In this document: piece by piece, positions 34,101 to 48,514 of the stretch
Layout of the letters: each line of letters begins with the position of its first letter
Numbering within the stretch: the stretch's first letter is position 1
Source of the DNA: Cloeon dipterum
Taxonomy: Eukaryota; Arthropoda; Insecta; Ephemeroptera; Baetidae
NCBI RefSeq assembly: GCF_949628265.1
Contig: NC_088786.1
Span: 25,565,681-25,629,680, forward strand
Length of the DNA: 64,000 bases
Direction: 5' to 3'
Made by a program: the position numbers and the translations under genes
The notes under the pieces: generated by a model
The model's database searches: none
What the model was told of the DNA's origin: nothing
Seen by the model: only the letters and a program-made list of their open reading frames with translations

Positions 34101-37100
34101 AGCAGAATTCCCGCTTGGCCCGATTGATGTTTTTGGTGACACACAGGCCGCACAGGCGCCCACACACGCGGATCGGGGATTACACGTTAATTCGCGAGGC
34201 ATTTTTTAGTGTGACCTGGGGACGAGGCACATTCACTTTTCACTCACGCGGCCAGCAAAACTTTGGAGCAGCAAAAATATTTCGCAATTCTCAAAGTCTC
34301 GGCCAAATTTCTACAGCCTTGAGCTTTGGAAATGTGAAAGTGTGCGCGCGAACAGAAAAGACGAAATCGACAGCAGGTAGAGACGAACGTAGTAACAAAA
34401 CAAGCGGCGTGCTCTTTATGCAAACGGCAAACCTCAAATTAAGTGAGGTGTGGTCAAGTTTCTTGAAAGCAGCGCGCGCCGTGTTTTCCATTTACAGAAA
34501 GAGAGACATAAAAACTTCCCCCATTTGAGAAAATAACGCCACAGTGAGCATTAAGTGACATGAGGTTAGCCTTTAAAATATGTTCTCACGTCTCGCGGTG
34601 GGTGGAAAATTATTAATGAACTTCCCACATCGAGGTCGGTTGGACCGAAAATTCGCCGCCTCTTATTTCCCAGCCAACAATGCGAAGATGTTAACAAATA
34701 TTTTTTTTCACTCCACGTGAGACGGACGGCGCAGTTTTTTACTCTTTTAAAACATGCACGTACAACTGCATTAGTATGCAAAATTTTACGTCTGCGGATA
34801 AAATGGGTGCAGACGCACGGGAGACGTGTGTATAATTTTAAATCAAATGCCAGCCACGATAAAATCACATTACGGCTTTATTATTGAGAAACGCCATTTG
34901 CATATATTTCATGCAAACGCTTCTGTATAATGCGTTGCAGGCGCACTCCGAACTTGCGCCTTTTCAAAGGCACGCATGCACACATTAAATTATTTTACGC
35001 GGCGAAAGCTTTCCGAAAGATTTATACTAGTCGTCTCGCTTTTAGCGCTGCACGCTTGATTTATGTTTATTAACACGTGCATTTCTGGGCACCATTAAGT
35101 GCAATCAGAAGTGTCGCGCCAACCGCGACAGAAGAAATACGTCGATTTGCAGACACGAGATGGAGATATTGAAGTTTATGCGGTCATGAATGAGCAAAGC
35201 GGGCACTTACGCTAGTTCGCGTGCATTCGCTAAACGACCGAGTGATGTTTTAATTGTAAAACGTGTTTGAAACACGAGGGCGTGTTATTCTATAATTCCA
35301 TCAGAGAGGAAACATTTTGAGCGTTTTATTATATAAAATATCAAATTTATATATGAGAGTGCGAGAGCTAAAACCCACAGCCTTGAGGTTTATGATGTTA
35401 AGAAAGATTGATTCAAAGGAAGTCCATTTTCACATAAAAGCGAGCGAATTGAATTCCTGCTGATAGTATAAATAAATAAAAGTCGCGCACAATGGACCGA
35501 ATCAGTGACGGGCTTTTAAAGCATTCGGCCATTATTTGGACACACGAAAAGCTAACAAGCTCGTAAATTAAGCAATGAAATATAAATTTCATAGCCGCTG
35601 ACCTCCGACCCTTCACGTCCGTCCGACACCCACCAGCGCAGAAGCTCGATGGAAAAAAGCGTCACACTCGTAAAAAATGTGTACATCCGCACTAGTATGT
35701 TATTAAAACTCGAGACCCACCCAGTCCGAGAAAGGTGTTATGTTTTAATTTCTGGCCGCACGGATTGCAGCCGCGTTTGCGCGTGACTCACGCAGAATCC
35801 GCCGACCCAGCCAAACAGGTGTCTCGCGGATGGATCGGAATAGGCACGCATCCGCCGTCGAATCGCGAAAGACGGCTCTCGTTAAATTACAGCAAATTAA
35901 ACGAGAGGTGCCATTTATATGCAAATCATTCGGCTGCTTTATTAGGACTGATAATCAAAGCTCAATCTACTTCTTTGTCTCTCCAGCGTGCGGCGCTCTT
36001 TGGCTCTCTGCAACTTTTAATTTGTTTTGCACAATAATCTGATTATGGGCACGCCGGCGTATTTATTTTTATTAGCGCGCTGAGAAAGAGATTTAATCGG
36101 GGGCGACACCAAGTTTGGGCATGCAAGCCGATGCTAATCGCCGCGGCACATCCCTCGGGATTCTCATTTTGGTCTTGCTAGCCACTCACCTATTGATGCT
36201 CGCCAAAATGCTCGGCTCATTTGCGCTAATTTATTGCACGCATCCGCGCAGATTTTATCCGCGCGTGGCAATTGCGGAAAAATTGCTGCTTAGGGAATTT
36301 CTAACGCCTCTGCTCGTTTGGATCCTTAATTTTTGTAGAGCTTTTTATCACTTGCTCACAGATTGCGAGATTGTAGATAAAACCCATGTGCTACCGGGGA
36401 GGTTTTCCCTAGCCTGTCATAAAATATATCTGTGGGTAACTTCTAAATTCTAAAATAGCTGATTTTAATCATTGGAAGATTTTCTTTGAATCTTATTGCT
36501 TTACATTAATGGTTATTAAAAGAAAGAAAATTAAAAAAGGCTCTTCTCCACGCGGAATCGAAACCAGGATGGACCAGCTGTTTCGGCCCTTCAGGCACCA
36601 CAGCAAAACAAAATGCAACGCTGCAGTATAGCCGAAGAAAGTTTTAAATTACCAATCGTACCGATGAATACAATTGCGGAGTACGAGTTATAAAAACGAA
36701 ATCTTTAGAAAACCTGCCTCTCGTTTTCCCTACGACGAAATTCCTTCTCTCAAAATTCACAAGCCCATAATTCAAACTCTTAAAGCTTAATTTTAAAGAG
36801 AAATGTTCTTGTTATCATGAAATTAAACGAAGGAAAATTCAGAGTGTACCTCACTGAAGGCCCAGTTAAGAGGATTCAATAAAGCAGAGTGCCCTTCAAT
36901 TTTTTTTTTTTTTTTTTTTTTTTAGAATCCGCCCCGAGTAAAGCTTTTGTTCAGACATTTTGCTTTCACGTGTATTTATTCTCATATTTTTGTGATTCCG
37001 TAATTATTTATTATGCTCGAGCTAACAGAGTACGACAATAAAATGCAATCAAAACTATAGCTGGTAGGCTGTTAACACGATTGAATACCAAATAATGATC

Positions 37101-40100
37101 TTTGATTTCAATGAGTTGCAAATTTAATTTTATAACACTATCTATATGAGTTGGAAATTCAGTCAAAATTCTTAGTCCTTGAGACTGAAAAAAGGAAATC
37201 ATCATAAATAATGATGAATCACTGAATTTCAATAAAGCTGTGTGTTAAAGAAAAGATCGTAAATTTAGCAATTTGTTCCACGTCGTGCCTGGATGAAGGG
37301 TACAAATTCAAACGAGCTCATGGTTAGAGCAGAGCGAATCGCCCCCGTGGTATATTGCTGCTCAATAAATTCCGAACGACAGATATTTAATAAGTAGAGC
37401 AGACACGAAATATGCCTACCAAGCCAACCCACAGCGGCGGAATGATGGATATTCGTCCTAATTAACCATTTTAAAATTATGAGAACACAAAACATGAGCT
37501 TTCTACAAATTGTAGCAATTCAATTGGCAGCTTTCTACAATTGGAGCCGCTCTGCTCTCAGCACTTTTTAATCAGCAAACGCGATCTCGAGGCGCGAATT
37601 TCGACCGCCCCCGTGCTCTCGCAGGTGCCCTGCTTTTGACAAGACGCCCGTAATGAGTTGGTGTTGCCCAACGAAAAAGTAATTAACCGCTGCGGGCCAC
37701 GTGGGCGCAGCTTCAAATAGCTGACTCTCTTTAATCTCATTACACACACACGTCTTTCCGACGGCATATCGAAAACGCTCCATTTCTCAAGTACATATTT
37801 CAGTCATTGTTGTAAATTTCACGTTCTTTGACTGGTTGGCTGTGAAAATAATTGAGTTGTTATTCCTACTTTGCACACACGCAGCACAAGAAAGTGCACT
37901 TTGCGTATTTATGGCGTATCGGAGCACATAAAGTAGCTGACTCCAACACTTTTTTCTCCCATATTCTCGCGAGCAACGCAGCACACACACGCGCGCGATG
38001 CAAAAAAGAGTTTTTCTTAACGTTCTGATTGTGCTGCTGCCTGCTGTGGTTTATTCATAAATAAATGTATGATCTTATGTACTTTCTGAAAGAGAGCAGT
38101 TGGGTGTGCATGCTTTATGACTCTGTGTATATTTCCATAAAATATGCATAATGTTCTCTGCTGTTTTGATCTGCGGGTGTATTACACATTTTCCTCTTCG
38201 CGACGCATAAATCTGACGGCGCGCTTGCTGATGACAAACGCGGTTGCAAAATTGCGGAATTCAATAAGAGCAATAATGGACGCACGTAAAATCTAAATGG
38301 TTTGGACTTATTGCTGTAAGAAACTCCAGTTGAATTTAATCGCAAAACTGATATTTTTCGTATTGTAGCTTTCTCCAAGAGTAAAAAAGTATTGAAACGA
38401 GGTCCTCGGCGGACTAAAAATGTAAAATAATATAGAAAAAATCCGCTCTAATATAATTTTTTTAAACAGATTTTCTTTGGTACACCTAATTTCACTTTTG
38501 GTCTTCAATAATATTTTCTTTTTAACATGTTAAAGTAATTAGACATACGTTTTAATAATTATTTTTACCCGTGAAAATAAAAACAGATTGAAGGAACATT
38601 TCTAGTAATAACGTTTTATTATTTTAATTGTCCGATTTTTAATAATCGCCTCTATATTGGATTTGTATGTAAACAACGGTCTAGAGATCCGAAGTTCATA
38701 AAAGTTTAAAGCCCAAAAGAAAACTAAAAAGGTTAATAGAAACCATATCTTTTACCATGCATTAAGGTTTGTTCCTTAATTATTACTTGGCAACGGGGAA
38801 AAATATGAGGTATGAATTATAATAATTATCCTATTAACCATCCATTGAAAATTTAATAAATCATGAAAATATGCAAAATCTGGCCGGTTGTTCCCTTGAG
38901 GAGAGGCTCAAAAGTTGTTCCAGTTTTCAATGAACGACTCTGTTGCTCTGAACCTGAACGCCGTCGGCTCGGCAAGGCATTAATCAATTTCCATTTCCTG
39001 TGACATAAACACGAGTCATTTGTTGTTGACTCAGCGCAAAGTACGAAACGCGTCTGCGAGAAAAACACACTTTGCCCGTGCGCTGTACATTTCTTTCTGC
39101 TTCTGCCATTCGCGAGGAAGATAGAGCTGCGAGCGCAGAATGTGCTCTGTCTGATTTGCATACGTACGCGCGGGGAGCATAAAAAGCAGCAAATACAGAT
39201 TGCACGCGTCCGCTCCCCGGCCGGGCTGAAACATTTATATGTGCTACACACAACATGTCCGGCTGTACGTCGACCCACGTGCGCAATAGAAAAATAGCAA
39301 GTGTGCACATAAAAAAGCCCGCTCGACGCACTCAAATGGTCAATTAAGGCAATCAGGAATCGTTTTGCGTTCGCAACAACCGCTCATAAAAATCACTTCT
39401 TACAGCTCTCGCTTTACAACTCCATCGCTCGGCGAGAGGAATTCCGCCCCATAAAAGCAGCGGCGATGCGATTTCCCACTCGCGTACGCCGCGGCGGTAT
39501 GCGATTAAAGTGCACTTTTATTATTTCCTCAATGTCACTCTCACTATGCGGCTCGAATTTTCGTTTTGTCGGCCGAAAATGGGCTGCCTTTTGCGAAGCC
39601 GGCCATCACCTTTACGCTCGCCGATCCTATCTGATTTCTCGGCATTTTTCGCGTGCAACGCAACTCGCCATTGTTTGGTCTCGGCGCAGATAAATCCCTA
39701 GTCGCTAACAGCTTAATTGATTTGATGGAGTGATAAAATGGAACATGTAAAATCATCGATGGTGGCTGCCGCTGCTGCGGCGTCGAGCGTGGAAATCCGT
39801 GCAACACGGCTCCTGGCAAAAGGCGCGGAAATTACCATTCTGTGTGTGCTTTCGGTGCCAGCGAAACGCCACGGGGCGAGATAAATCTTGGTTTCGGTGA
39901 GAAATCTGGCTCGAGTGTTGAATTTTATTGAGCGATTCTGATCTGAATAAGAGATGCAGGAGAGAGATATAACTTATACTTGGCACGGCATGCTTTGATT
40001 TTTACTAAACAATCGTGCAGAACATGGCGAGATTTCTAACTTTATGTTGATTTTCCGGTGTGCAACTCTGTTGCTTAAAGTTGCAAGTAGTCAAACATAC

Positions 40101-43100
40101 AATCGACAATTTCAACTGGGATGAAACAAAATGTTTCACTGAAAATTCTTTACTTTTTCCACATATATATTTGTCGATGAGATGGAAAACCATATTTTGG
40201 TGTTTCATAATCCAATAGTAAACTCTAAAATAAAATTGTTGTGAAAAGGCTGCAAAAAGAAGGTGTGCTGTTCAAAAAGTGAGCGCTGTCTCAAAGCTTT
40301 TAATAGCATTTTTCATAAAATCAAGGAGTTTCCCCGTCATTGGGAGTTGAAAAAAAATCAATCATTTAGATTTATATTAATTTTAGAGACCAGGATATGA
40401 CAATGGTAAAAATACCCTGCAATCTACTTTCTCTCTTCAAAATGTACCAATAAAAGTGGTTTAATTTACGATGAAATGGACTTATTTGTATTTTTCCTGG
40501 TGCAAATGGAATATTTTTTAAAACAATCCATCGAATCTACCGCTTCCTGAAGCCAACAATGCAAATCATTTTCAATTGTTCCCTAATTATTAAGTCTTCA
40601 TTTTGAATTAGATCTTGTGACAGGTTCTAATATTTAAATCACATAAAGAATTTTTCAATGAAGTGGGCCATTCGTATTAAAACGAAAGCAAGAATAAATT
40701 AAATATATTTTGCAGAGGCGTTTGTTTCGGAGAGAAGATGATGAATCGGCCAAATGTGTCGCTATTAGCAAATACCGCGCGGCACAAAATATGCTGATTT
40801 CGCATCTCCTTTTTCGTCCGTAGCCCATTAAAAACGCGAATGCGATTTTTCTCATCAGTCCACCGATGGGCGTTACTGTTCGTTCAATATCAAAAAACAA
40901 ACTCATTTTGCGTGGGTCCGTGTTCTATAATGCATTATGAATTCTGCGCGTTTGATTTATGTTTTGTGCTTTGCAGTCGGGCAAAAAGCAGGCAAGCACC
41001 GTTTGTTTAGTTTTTCCAATAATCGACCACCTGCGGCCCGGAGAAGTCACGTACGTAAATCTACCAAATAGATTTCGCCGGCGAGTGAAAACAAAGCGGA
41101 AAATTAACGCGGCTTTTGGCTTCGGTGCAATTTTTTTAGCGCGACACCAGCAACGGCTACTCGCTGTGCAGGTGGGCAGACGGGAATAATATCAATGAAA
41201 AATGCTTTGAGTGTGCGTTTTTTGCCCGCCAACCGAGCAGAATTCTGAGAACCGCTATTTTTAGATTGGTGCGCGTTCAGCAAAAATAATGGACGAATGT
41301 CGTTCCATTCACGATGTAAAAAGTAATTGCACCGATGGGCATGTCAAAAATCCCCTTGTGGTGCCTTTTTTAGAAAACTCGTTGTTGTCGTCGGGTCCGC
41401 ATTTTTTAGCCATGTCTCAAACTCATTGTGAGAAATGAACCCGCGGCTAAAGGTTGTTCGCTGCCTCAAAATTTGTCATTCCGATGCTGCGAAGCAGCGG
41501 GAAGGCGTCGGACGCGGCAGAAATAACATTTTGCTCCACCGACCATCAACAGAGGGAAGCCAAGTAATTTAATTCGGCCGGTAAGTTATGTATCGTCGCC
41601 GGGCGTTGGTGTGTTTGTCTGCGCGTTCGAAAAGCGCGACCGATCCAATTAGATGACACTGGCGAATGCGATCAGGCCGTGTTTCTATATAACACGCGCT
41701 CGTTAGTTGCGTGCTTGCGCATATTTTATCAATGTAAACAGAGAAAAGCCATTAGCCCTGAAAACTGCCCGATCATTCCACGAAAACGGCCGTTGGATTA
41801 AATTTTATTGCAACTGCGAGAGCGCGCAGGATGAAATTTCATTGTTGATCGACGTGTCCGAGCAAAAGCATCGTCACAATACAGCAGGTTTCCGTGATTC
41901 ATCCAAGGACGCGGCCTGCCGGCTGTGCTTTTCCTTTTAATTACCGCTGAAATTGCCCGCGAGTGCGCGCAGGCACAAAAGGAAACCGGACCCGCGGACC
42001 TTGACAGTAAGACAAAAAGCAGCATCGGCACTGCCGAATAACTCGATCGTCTGGTCATCGCGGACAAGGCTTTATTTTAATAAAGTGCAGAACAATGAAG
42101 AGGGCCGAGGAAATAAGTAACGGCTTTTTTCAGGCAATGCTCGAAATGGAAAGTGCCGAGCTGGAGCGCTTATAATTTATTCCCGCTTTTTGTATTCCGC
42201 GCGGCGGCGTGCCGAACGAGGAAAGAAAGGAGCAGGCGTCTCTCGCAGCGAATCTGACAACCTATGCCACGGCGCGGCGCACAACCTTTATTCACGAAAC
42301 GAGCCTTTTACAAACATATATATTTCATCACACCCCCGCACGCACCAATCAGGCAAGGTTAGACACTTTGATACGTTATAAATTAAACGACGAGAACTCG
42401 TTCTTCCTGGCCCTGCAGTCAAGGCCTCCTAATTTCCGAATCAGATCACCAAATTTTGAGCTAAAGCCTCAAGGCGCTCATTCCGAGACAATGCGCACCG
42501 ATACTAATTGGCAAGAATTATTTTTTACTGCTCTTACCTTTATGTCGAGGTGCACAATTTTTCGGTCGTGGATGTAGGCGAGTCCTTCCACCAGCTGGCG
42601 CACAAAATGCTGTACATCTGACTCGAACGGCACCATGTTTTCATCTATGATTGTCTGCAAATCTCCTCCAGGCGCACTGTAAATTATGATTTATGATGTA
42701 GGCTTTCGATAGATATCATTAAATCCCCTCTGTTTTTAATTGATAATCTTCTCTTAAACTATTCTAGGAATAATAATAAAATTAATAGAAGTTCTATCGA
42801 AAATTTACGTTTTGGTATTACAAAGTAACATTTTCTACATTCTCAAATCATTATTTTGACTTTTTTGTCAAAGGAAAATTTTTGTGTCTGTGCCCGTTTT
42901 AGGAACACTCACAGCACAGTTCGTTTTTAACGGAATACTTTAAATAGTTTTGATCCAGGAGCAACACAAAGAGTATTATTTGTAACATTAAGACTTAAAC
43001 TGATATTCGATAACTCTGGCTATCATAGTTCTTCCAACGGAATTTATTTTATTGTATAATGACAATTAAAATACTATCTTCGCCAAAGATACGAAAATTG

Positions 43101-43347
43101 ACCTATGAAGTAGTTTTCTCCAGCGGGAACTTACTATTCAGAGACAATGATGACTTCTTTTGCCGTTTCAAAAACGTCGTGGAGCCTGATTATCCGTGGC
43201 GACGGCGCGCATAGAGAGAGCAGGGTGAGCTCGTGATAGATTTCAGCGCTGCAGTCATCTCCATATCGAACCCTCGAGCAAAATTTGGCAGCAAACAGAT
43301 GCCCTGTCTCTTTCGACCGGCAACGTCTGACTGACGCAAACATTCCA
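28176..43347 (-). CDS. Drak: DAPK-related serine/threonine kinase, Drak/STK17 type (5' partial)
   Basis: Kinase of the death-associated family, linked in flies to myosin light chain phosphorylation. Exons seen: 43135-43347, 42538-42676, 30967-31093, 30359-30407, 30085-30264 and 28176-29793 (774 codons plus a split codon). The first exon starts inside the glycine-rich loop (GMFASV), so an upstream exon is missing. Landmarks are the beta-3 lysine in FAAKF, HLDIKPQN as catalytic loop, CDFEISR at the metal-binding position (normally DFG), GTPDYVAPEI, DMWSLGVTVYVLLTGFSPFGG, and the kinase end KRMTSKECLRHPWL. The last exon adds about 500 residues: repeated SKSRE-x-L motifs, then acidic, proline- and serine-rich tracts. 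STK17 and fly Drak tails are much shorter or poorly conserved. Orthology is by best recall of family blocks. Confidence 0.9.
29310..29680 (-). repeat. Degenerate SKSRE-x-L repeats in the Drak tail
   Basis: Directly after the kinase domain the tail repeats a short motif five to six times: MSKSREAL, LSKSRERL, VSKSREKL, SRSIEKL, LSKSQDAL and MSARELF, at irregular spacing of about 15-30 residues. Several are preceded by NLRK or similar. Confidence 0.8.
36533..36600 (-). mobile_element. Possible tRNA-derived SINE fragment
   Basis: On the minus strand GGTTTCGATTCC (36553-36564) resembles the Pol III B box with one inserted T. TGGTGCCTGAAGGG (36587-36600) could be an A box. A run of six T on that strand (36533-36538) follows the body, as a Pol III terminator would. 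It does not fold as a tRNA. Chance similarity is possible. Confidence 0.25.
36900..36923. repeat. Homopolymer of 24 T
   Basis: An uninterrupted T24 tract (A24 on the minus strand). On the minus strand AATAAA hexamers occur about 50 nt and about 90 nt before it, so it could be the tail of a retroposed sequence lying at 36924 and above. Confidence 0.8.
42677..43134 (-). other. Drak intron between kinase exons
   Basis: 458-nt, AT-rich intron with donor GTAAGT and acceptor TTTACAG. It splits the tyrosine codon of YAPGGD. Nothing else is seen in it. Confidence 0.85.
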
Positions 43348-46300
43348 CTGAAACACAAGAATAATAAATTAGACTATACATGATTCCTATACAAATAAAC
43401 TTTTGCAATTAAGAGAGCAAATTGAATATGTTCTTCCGCTAAAAAAAAATTCGCTGTATTGCACTACGCTGTTTTTTGCTCCACGTCTGTGAAAACAATT
43501 ATTTTTCAAGAACATCGCGATATATGTTAACCAATTCGCCTTGTTGGTCGAGTGTGTGGGATCAATAAATCAGCGTCGCGCGCTCGCTTCCTATTTTTCG
43601 AGATTTACCATCAAATTAAATCAACTAGCTGGCCGTTTCAAGGCGCGTGCTTTATTAAGAAGTGCCAACTCCGTTTGCCGCATGATTGAAATTGATAGTT
43701 GGAGAGGCTGGGAGGAACGCGTGCGGCTCCGCAGAGAAACAGAGTGATTAATTAAGTATGCATTGCTCGCCGACCTTGCTGAATATTAATCCTCGCTCCT
43801 TTTCGAAACAATAATACCTATCAACTCATCATTGGCCGCGTGCTGGTGCTGAGGAAATGCCTTAATAATGCAATAGCACAATGTACAACATTCCAGATTG
43901 CTGTATTTGATCGTCTGTAATGATGCTTTAATGGCACTTTTGCAACACTCAGGAGGCGCGGACTCTTTGCTTCAAAGCAACATGTGCGTCGATTACAAAA
44001 CAATAAAATATAGTTGCTATTTTTATGTCTTTAATGTATTATATTTCTATATCAGTATCTGGTTTGTGATACAACCAAACATAGTATTGCATTAGCAGAA
44101 AGATGTTTCTTTTATTTAAGTTGCACAGACACTTCCGCATATCGAAGTAAATATCACAACAATTTAAGATGATTTAGGGACCGAGATGAGCATGTTCCTG
44201 CTTACGCTTGTTTTTGTTTGTTGTTTTAGATTTTTAGGACATTCAAGAAATGCTGAAACTTTGAAAACTTTTTTCCAGCAATACTATTTATTGTCCCGAT
44301 AAAGCAAATGTTACATCTTTGTAAAACAATGAAATAAAAAAAAGTCTAGAACAGAGGGTTTGCGGGAAAGCTCATTACGCGCTCCGGTTGCGTGATTGAC
44401 ATGTGCGTCTTATTAGAGGTATTTTCCACGTTGGTGTCCAATCATAATCGTACCGTGCAGCGAAAACATTTCAATCACGCGGGCTGAGGAGGAAAGAAAA
44501 ACGCACTTTGCGGTCTCGCTAATCCTGCATCTCGTCAGACTGACTAATTAATTACAAGTAGCAGTATGCAGACGTCACAGATGCGACGCGAAAATATCAC
44601 AACATCGGCTAAATGATGCTAAATTTGGAAAGCGTGCTTGCTTGTTTACTCGACCGAAAAGGCATGGCTGCGCGAGTTAGATTGTCGCGCGCAGCAGCAG
44701 CGTCTTCCTCGGCCCTTCGGCCGGGCTCGCAGAAAAGGTGGTGCGGCGCCGTCTTGGCGCCGTCCTTGCCACCTTGATCCCCTTTTGCACGGTGAAGGAG
44801 GCGCTCGCTCTCGCGCCAATCAATCATTATAGGCTGCGCTGCATTTATTTCCCCAGCAATATCGATGACTCGGCCGCCATAATTTATTTATTTATTGCAC
44901 TTTTACTCTATGCACGGTGGCGGCGGCTGGTACTCGTGACGCCTCTCGCGATTAGCATCTGTCCCATATTACGTCGAGCGCCAGAACGCACTTTTGATGA
45001 GCTCTGTGCGCCAGCGGAAAAATTAATGCACGCATTGCATGCACGCCTCTTGCAGCAAACGGTGTGAAATTGACGAGCGAGACGCCTGCATAAATCACCG
45101 CTATGTATGCGATTCATTTAATTATATGGCGAGTAAATCGGGTTTCTTGAAGTATTGGGACAAGTTCATTCACAAGCTCGCAGGTTCTAATAAATTAAAT
45201 TTACTATCCCTTAATGAGTAGGCTATAAAAATCATTTCGAAATTTGCTCAAGGCAGTTTTCATCTCTCTCCTATTACTAAGATTTTTCTTCACTCTATTA
45301 AGATCAAAACTAATATTAACGTTTTTAGATACTAAATAAATGTGAAAGGAAATCAAACCGTGATTCATTATTATTGACTAACTGTGAGAATATCATAAAT
45401 GAACTCTCTGATTTGTTAAATTATTTCAAAATTCAAATTTTCTCGTTAGGAAGTGTATGTAATGAATTCCTGACTGACAGTATAATTTGCAATAGCAATA
45501 TGGTTCTTAATCTTCTTAACGTAATTTAGGCTAATCCCAACCCCAAACCTAAATAGCAAAACTCGCTGAAATTTCCTCCCCAGTCGCTCACTTGCCGCGT
45601 TGTCGGTCTCTAATCTCTTGAAAATATTTTATGGAGATAAATTATATGAAGGCCCATTCGGCGAGTGAACTAATAGGTATACATTTTGAGCCCCGTTTGC
45701 TGATGAAAATAGCCGAAATCGCACAAAAAACAATTGCAAAAAACATCTTTTACAAACTGTTTGATAATGTTTCCGGTTAAATTTAAATGCAGAAATCTGT
45801 CTGGATAGCTGCTAATCAAATCTGTAACGAAAAAGTGCTCTGTCGAATGCATTTTCCTTCATTGGTATCTCCAAAAACCTTTTTATTTTTTAGGGAGGTT
45901 AGAGGGCAGAAAGAGATGCCATATCTAATATTCTTACCCCCATTAAAGTGACGTTGTGATTTGTTTGTCCAATGCAATTCTGTTCTATATTTCCAACGCA
46001 CTTATTTATTTCATCATAATATATGTTGTTACATTCGATCAAGTGCTGTCTATCCATTTCAGCGATCGAGTAAATATTCAACCTTGATTTGAGCGCAATT
46101 TTCATATCAACGCGGAACCCTTTGAATGATGCTCGTAGTAACAATCAGTGACATATCAATCAGCAAAAAATCAAAACTTGAGGAAATATTATGACTCTCT
46201 TAGCCGAAATAATGAATCATTCGAAAAAAAGTCGGATCGAGGGCACACAAGAAGTAGAGAATATTAATCAAATAATGGTTGCAAGAAGGACAGCTCAGTG

Positions 46301-48514
46301 GCCCCTAAAGCGCCAAACAAATAGCATTAGCATATTCAATCGGTGAATGTAAGCACAAAATGTTTGCGGCCGCGTTACACGAAAATTGTCGCGAGTGTGC
46401 TTGGTTAGTTCAACATCAGAACCAATTAAAGTCAGGCACGCACTCTCGCAGCAGGCAGGCCGAGTGTTGTGTGTATCTCTTTCAGCCTTAAACATCCACG
46501 CTTATGAATATGGAAATGCGTTCCGATAGAAAAGAAACTAGCTTTTCGGCAAGGCCGGCGTAAAAGGCAGCGGCAGCCAGTTTTGTACTTATTCGCCGAA
46601 GGAGCAAGAAAACCCGGCGTATGCAAATTTCCGAGCCGCCGAGTTGAAACCAGAGAAGCAGATTTGAAAATTATCATCTCGAGTGTGAATAATATAAAAG
46701 CCGTAGTGCAAAAACTGTCGTGTTCGCAGGTAGTCTGCTTCTTCAATTTTGCAACTCATTACAATTTGATCTGTGTCTTTGTAGAGACGCCGCTAGTGGG
46801 AAATTTTCGAGCGATGGCGAATCGTGTTTGTCGAGCCGCAGGTGTATCGAACAATGCAATCTCTCAACCGGAGTAAAAGATGCAAATAAATTAATATCTC
46901 CCAGCGACAGCATTTAAATGCGGTAAAAGAAATTGCTGTATTCGCGTTTAAGTGCGCAATAAACATGCAGAGTTGACAATTGCTAGCACGGCCGTGAACC
47001 TGATATTTGCCAACAGAGACGCTTTTGCTCTGTGCGCGTCTCCATGTTTGCCATTGGAAAAAGACTCGTATTGATTCACAGTGGACATTTTATGCTACAT
47101 ACGCGCACATGATGCTAAAACCGCACGAGCATAAAAGCTGCTTGACTGCGACTACGTCCAGAGTGACGATGCCTTCCTTGAAACAATTTTGAAATCCGAG
47201 GAAGGTGCGAACGTATTCTTTGAAACACGCATTTTACGACTAGCTTGGAAGAGAAGAAGGTTGGTTCCTTGTGTGTGTTTACCCATTTATCAACATCACA
47301 GAGAAATGTTTTCATTAATATATCAAGCCGCGCGCGGGTTCGTCGTTCTTTCTCTTGATTTAATTGAAAAGCGACTGTCATGCATGCGGGTCGAACAGAA
47401 AACGCGTGTTGTACAATATCACGTGAATGCTTCATATAATCCTCTCCTTGCTTCTGTCCGAGTGTTGACCTCACGCACTATGAAAAGATGGTCGGCTGAA
47501 TAAAATGTTAATTAGCGTAGTGAACTTTATTATAATGAGGAAGTAATGAGAGCATGGAAATGTTTGCGAAAATTATGATGAAATTGCTAGCTAATTGAGT
47601 AATTCTTTAGTATTTGCTGTATTTAAGAGGTTTTTTTAAAGTAAACTGGGAGATCATAAAATAGATTTATGTAAGAAAAGGCTTGTTAAATTAAGATTTA
47701 AAACCATGTTTGGTCCTTTGAGTTGGCATCTCATTTTCGACTTGTTTTTTTAACTCGAATTAATAAAATTGCGGGATTTATTTTTCTTTACTTAAGACTT
47801 CGTGGTAACCATTATTATTTTCTTTATTGATTTTTTTTATTTCAATTTTCCAATCTACTTGTATTGGAATCCTTTAAACACGATCGCATTTATACGCTGA
47901 CAACACACATGCATCATTTCCTTAATTAACAAACAACTACGTCCACTCTCGCGTTGTCTATATGTGTGCCGCTCGGGACAGAAATGTAATGGTCAAGCGG
48001 TGAGCGAAGCAAACTAGAAACGTCCATAGTTTCTTGCTAATTGGACTGAACAGCTAACCGTATAATCCGCATTTATACACCTGTTAGTTCGTGTTTCCCT
48101 GATCAAACGCAATAAAAATCAAACTGACACTTCAGATGACCAAATCCGTCCTTATTTCACGAATCGCTAAAAATATAACCTACAGCAGTCCACTTCGGGC
48201 AGCTGAATTTTATTCTCAGCAGCTGGTGAAGTGCGATTCATTTTTTCACTTGCGCAACAGGAGCCTCGTCTCGGATTTTCGCGTGAAATCGGAGTCGAAA
48301 GAAGATTAGATTAAAAAAAGGTTGTGCTGCTCTGCGCCACACAACGAAACTTTATCCGCGGCCGCCTGTGTGTACTCCGCTATGTACGTACATGCAAGTG
48401 AGTCAGTAATGTTACGCTCGGAGCGAGCCGAGCGCCGAGAGCAAGCGATTCAATTCAAATCACGTAACCCAAGCCCTTTCTCATTTATCACCAATTCCAC
48501 CCGTTTTCTGCTCT

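Larger units (their letters stand above)
31094..42537 (-). other. 11.4-kb Drak intron, non-coding
   Basis: The intron separates the exons carrying HLDIK and PQNIV. I see no supported nested gene; the longest open frames (117 aa at 32223-32576, 147 aa at 34085-34528, 160 aa at 38853-39335) resemble no family I know. CpG-rich stretches (31360-36400, 38880-39850, 40900-42400) alternate with AT-rich ones (36450-37260, 38280-38880, 39900-40700). Donor GTAAGAG and acceptor TTGCAG are canonical. Confidence 0.75.

Noticed and set aside
34085..34528. 147-aa plus-strand open frame
   Set aside because: Random-looking composition and no family resemblance; lies within intronic CpG-rich DNA.
38853..39335. 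160-aa minus-strand open frame in the Drak intron
   Set aside because: No recognisable domain, Cys/Arg-rich composition expected of random CpG-rich sequence, and no splice or poly(A) context.
44739..44773. Short GGCGCCGTC direct repeat
   Set aside because: Only two copies of about 12 bp in CpG-rich DNA; not distinguishable from chance.
45899..46144. 81-aa minus-strand frame that looks somewhat protein-like
   Set aside because: I could not match it to a gene or transposon family, and it has no supporting exon context.
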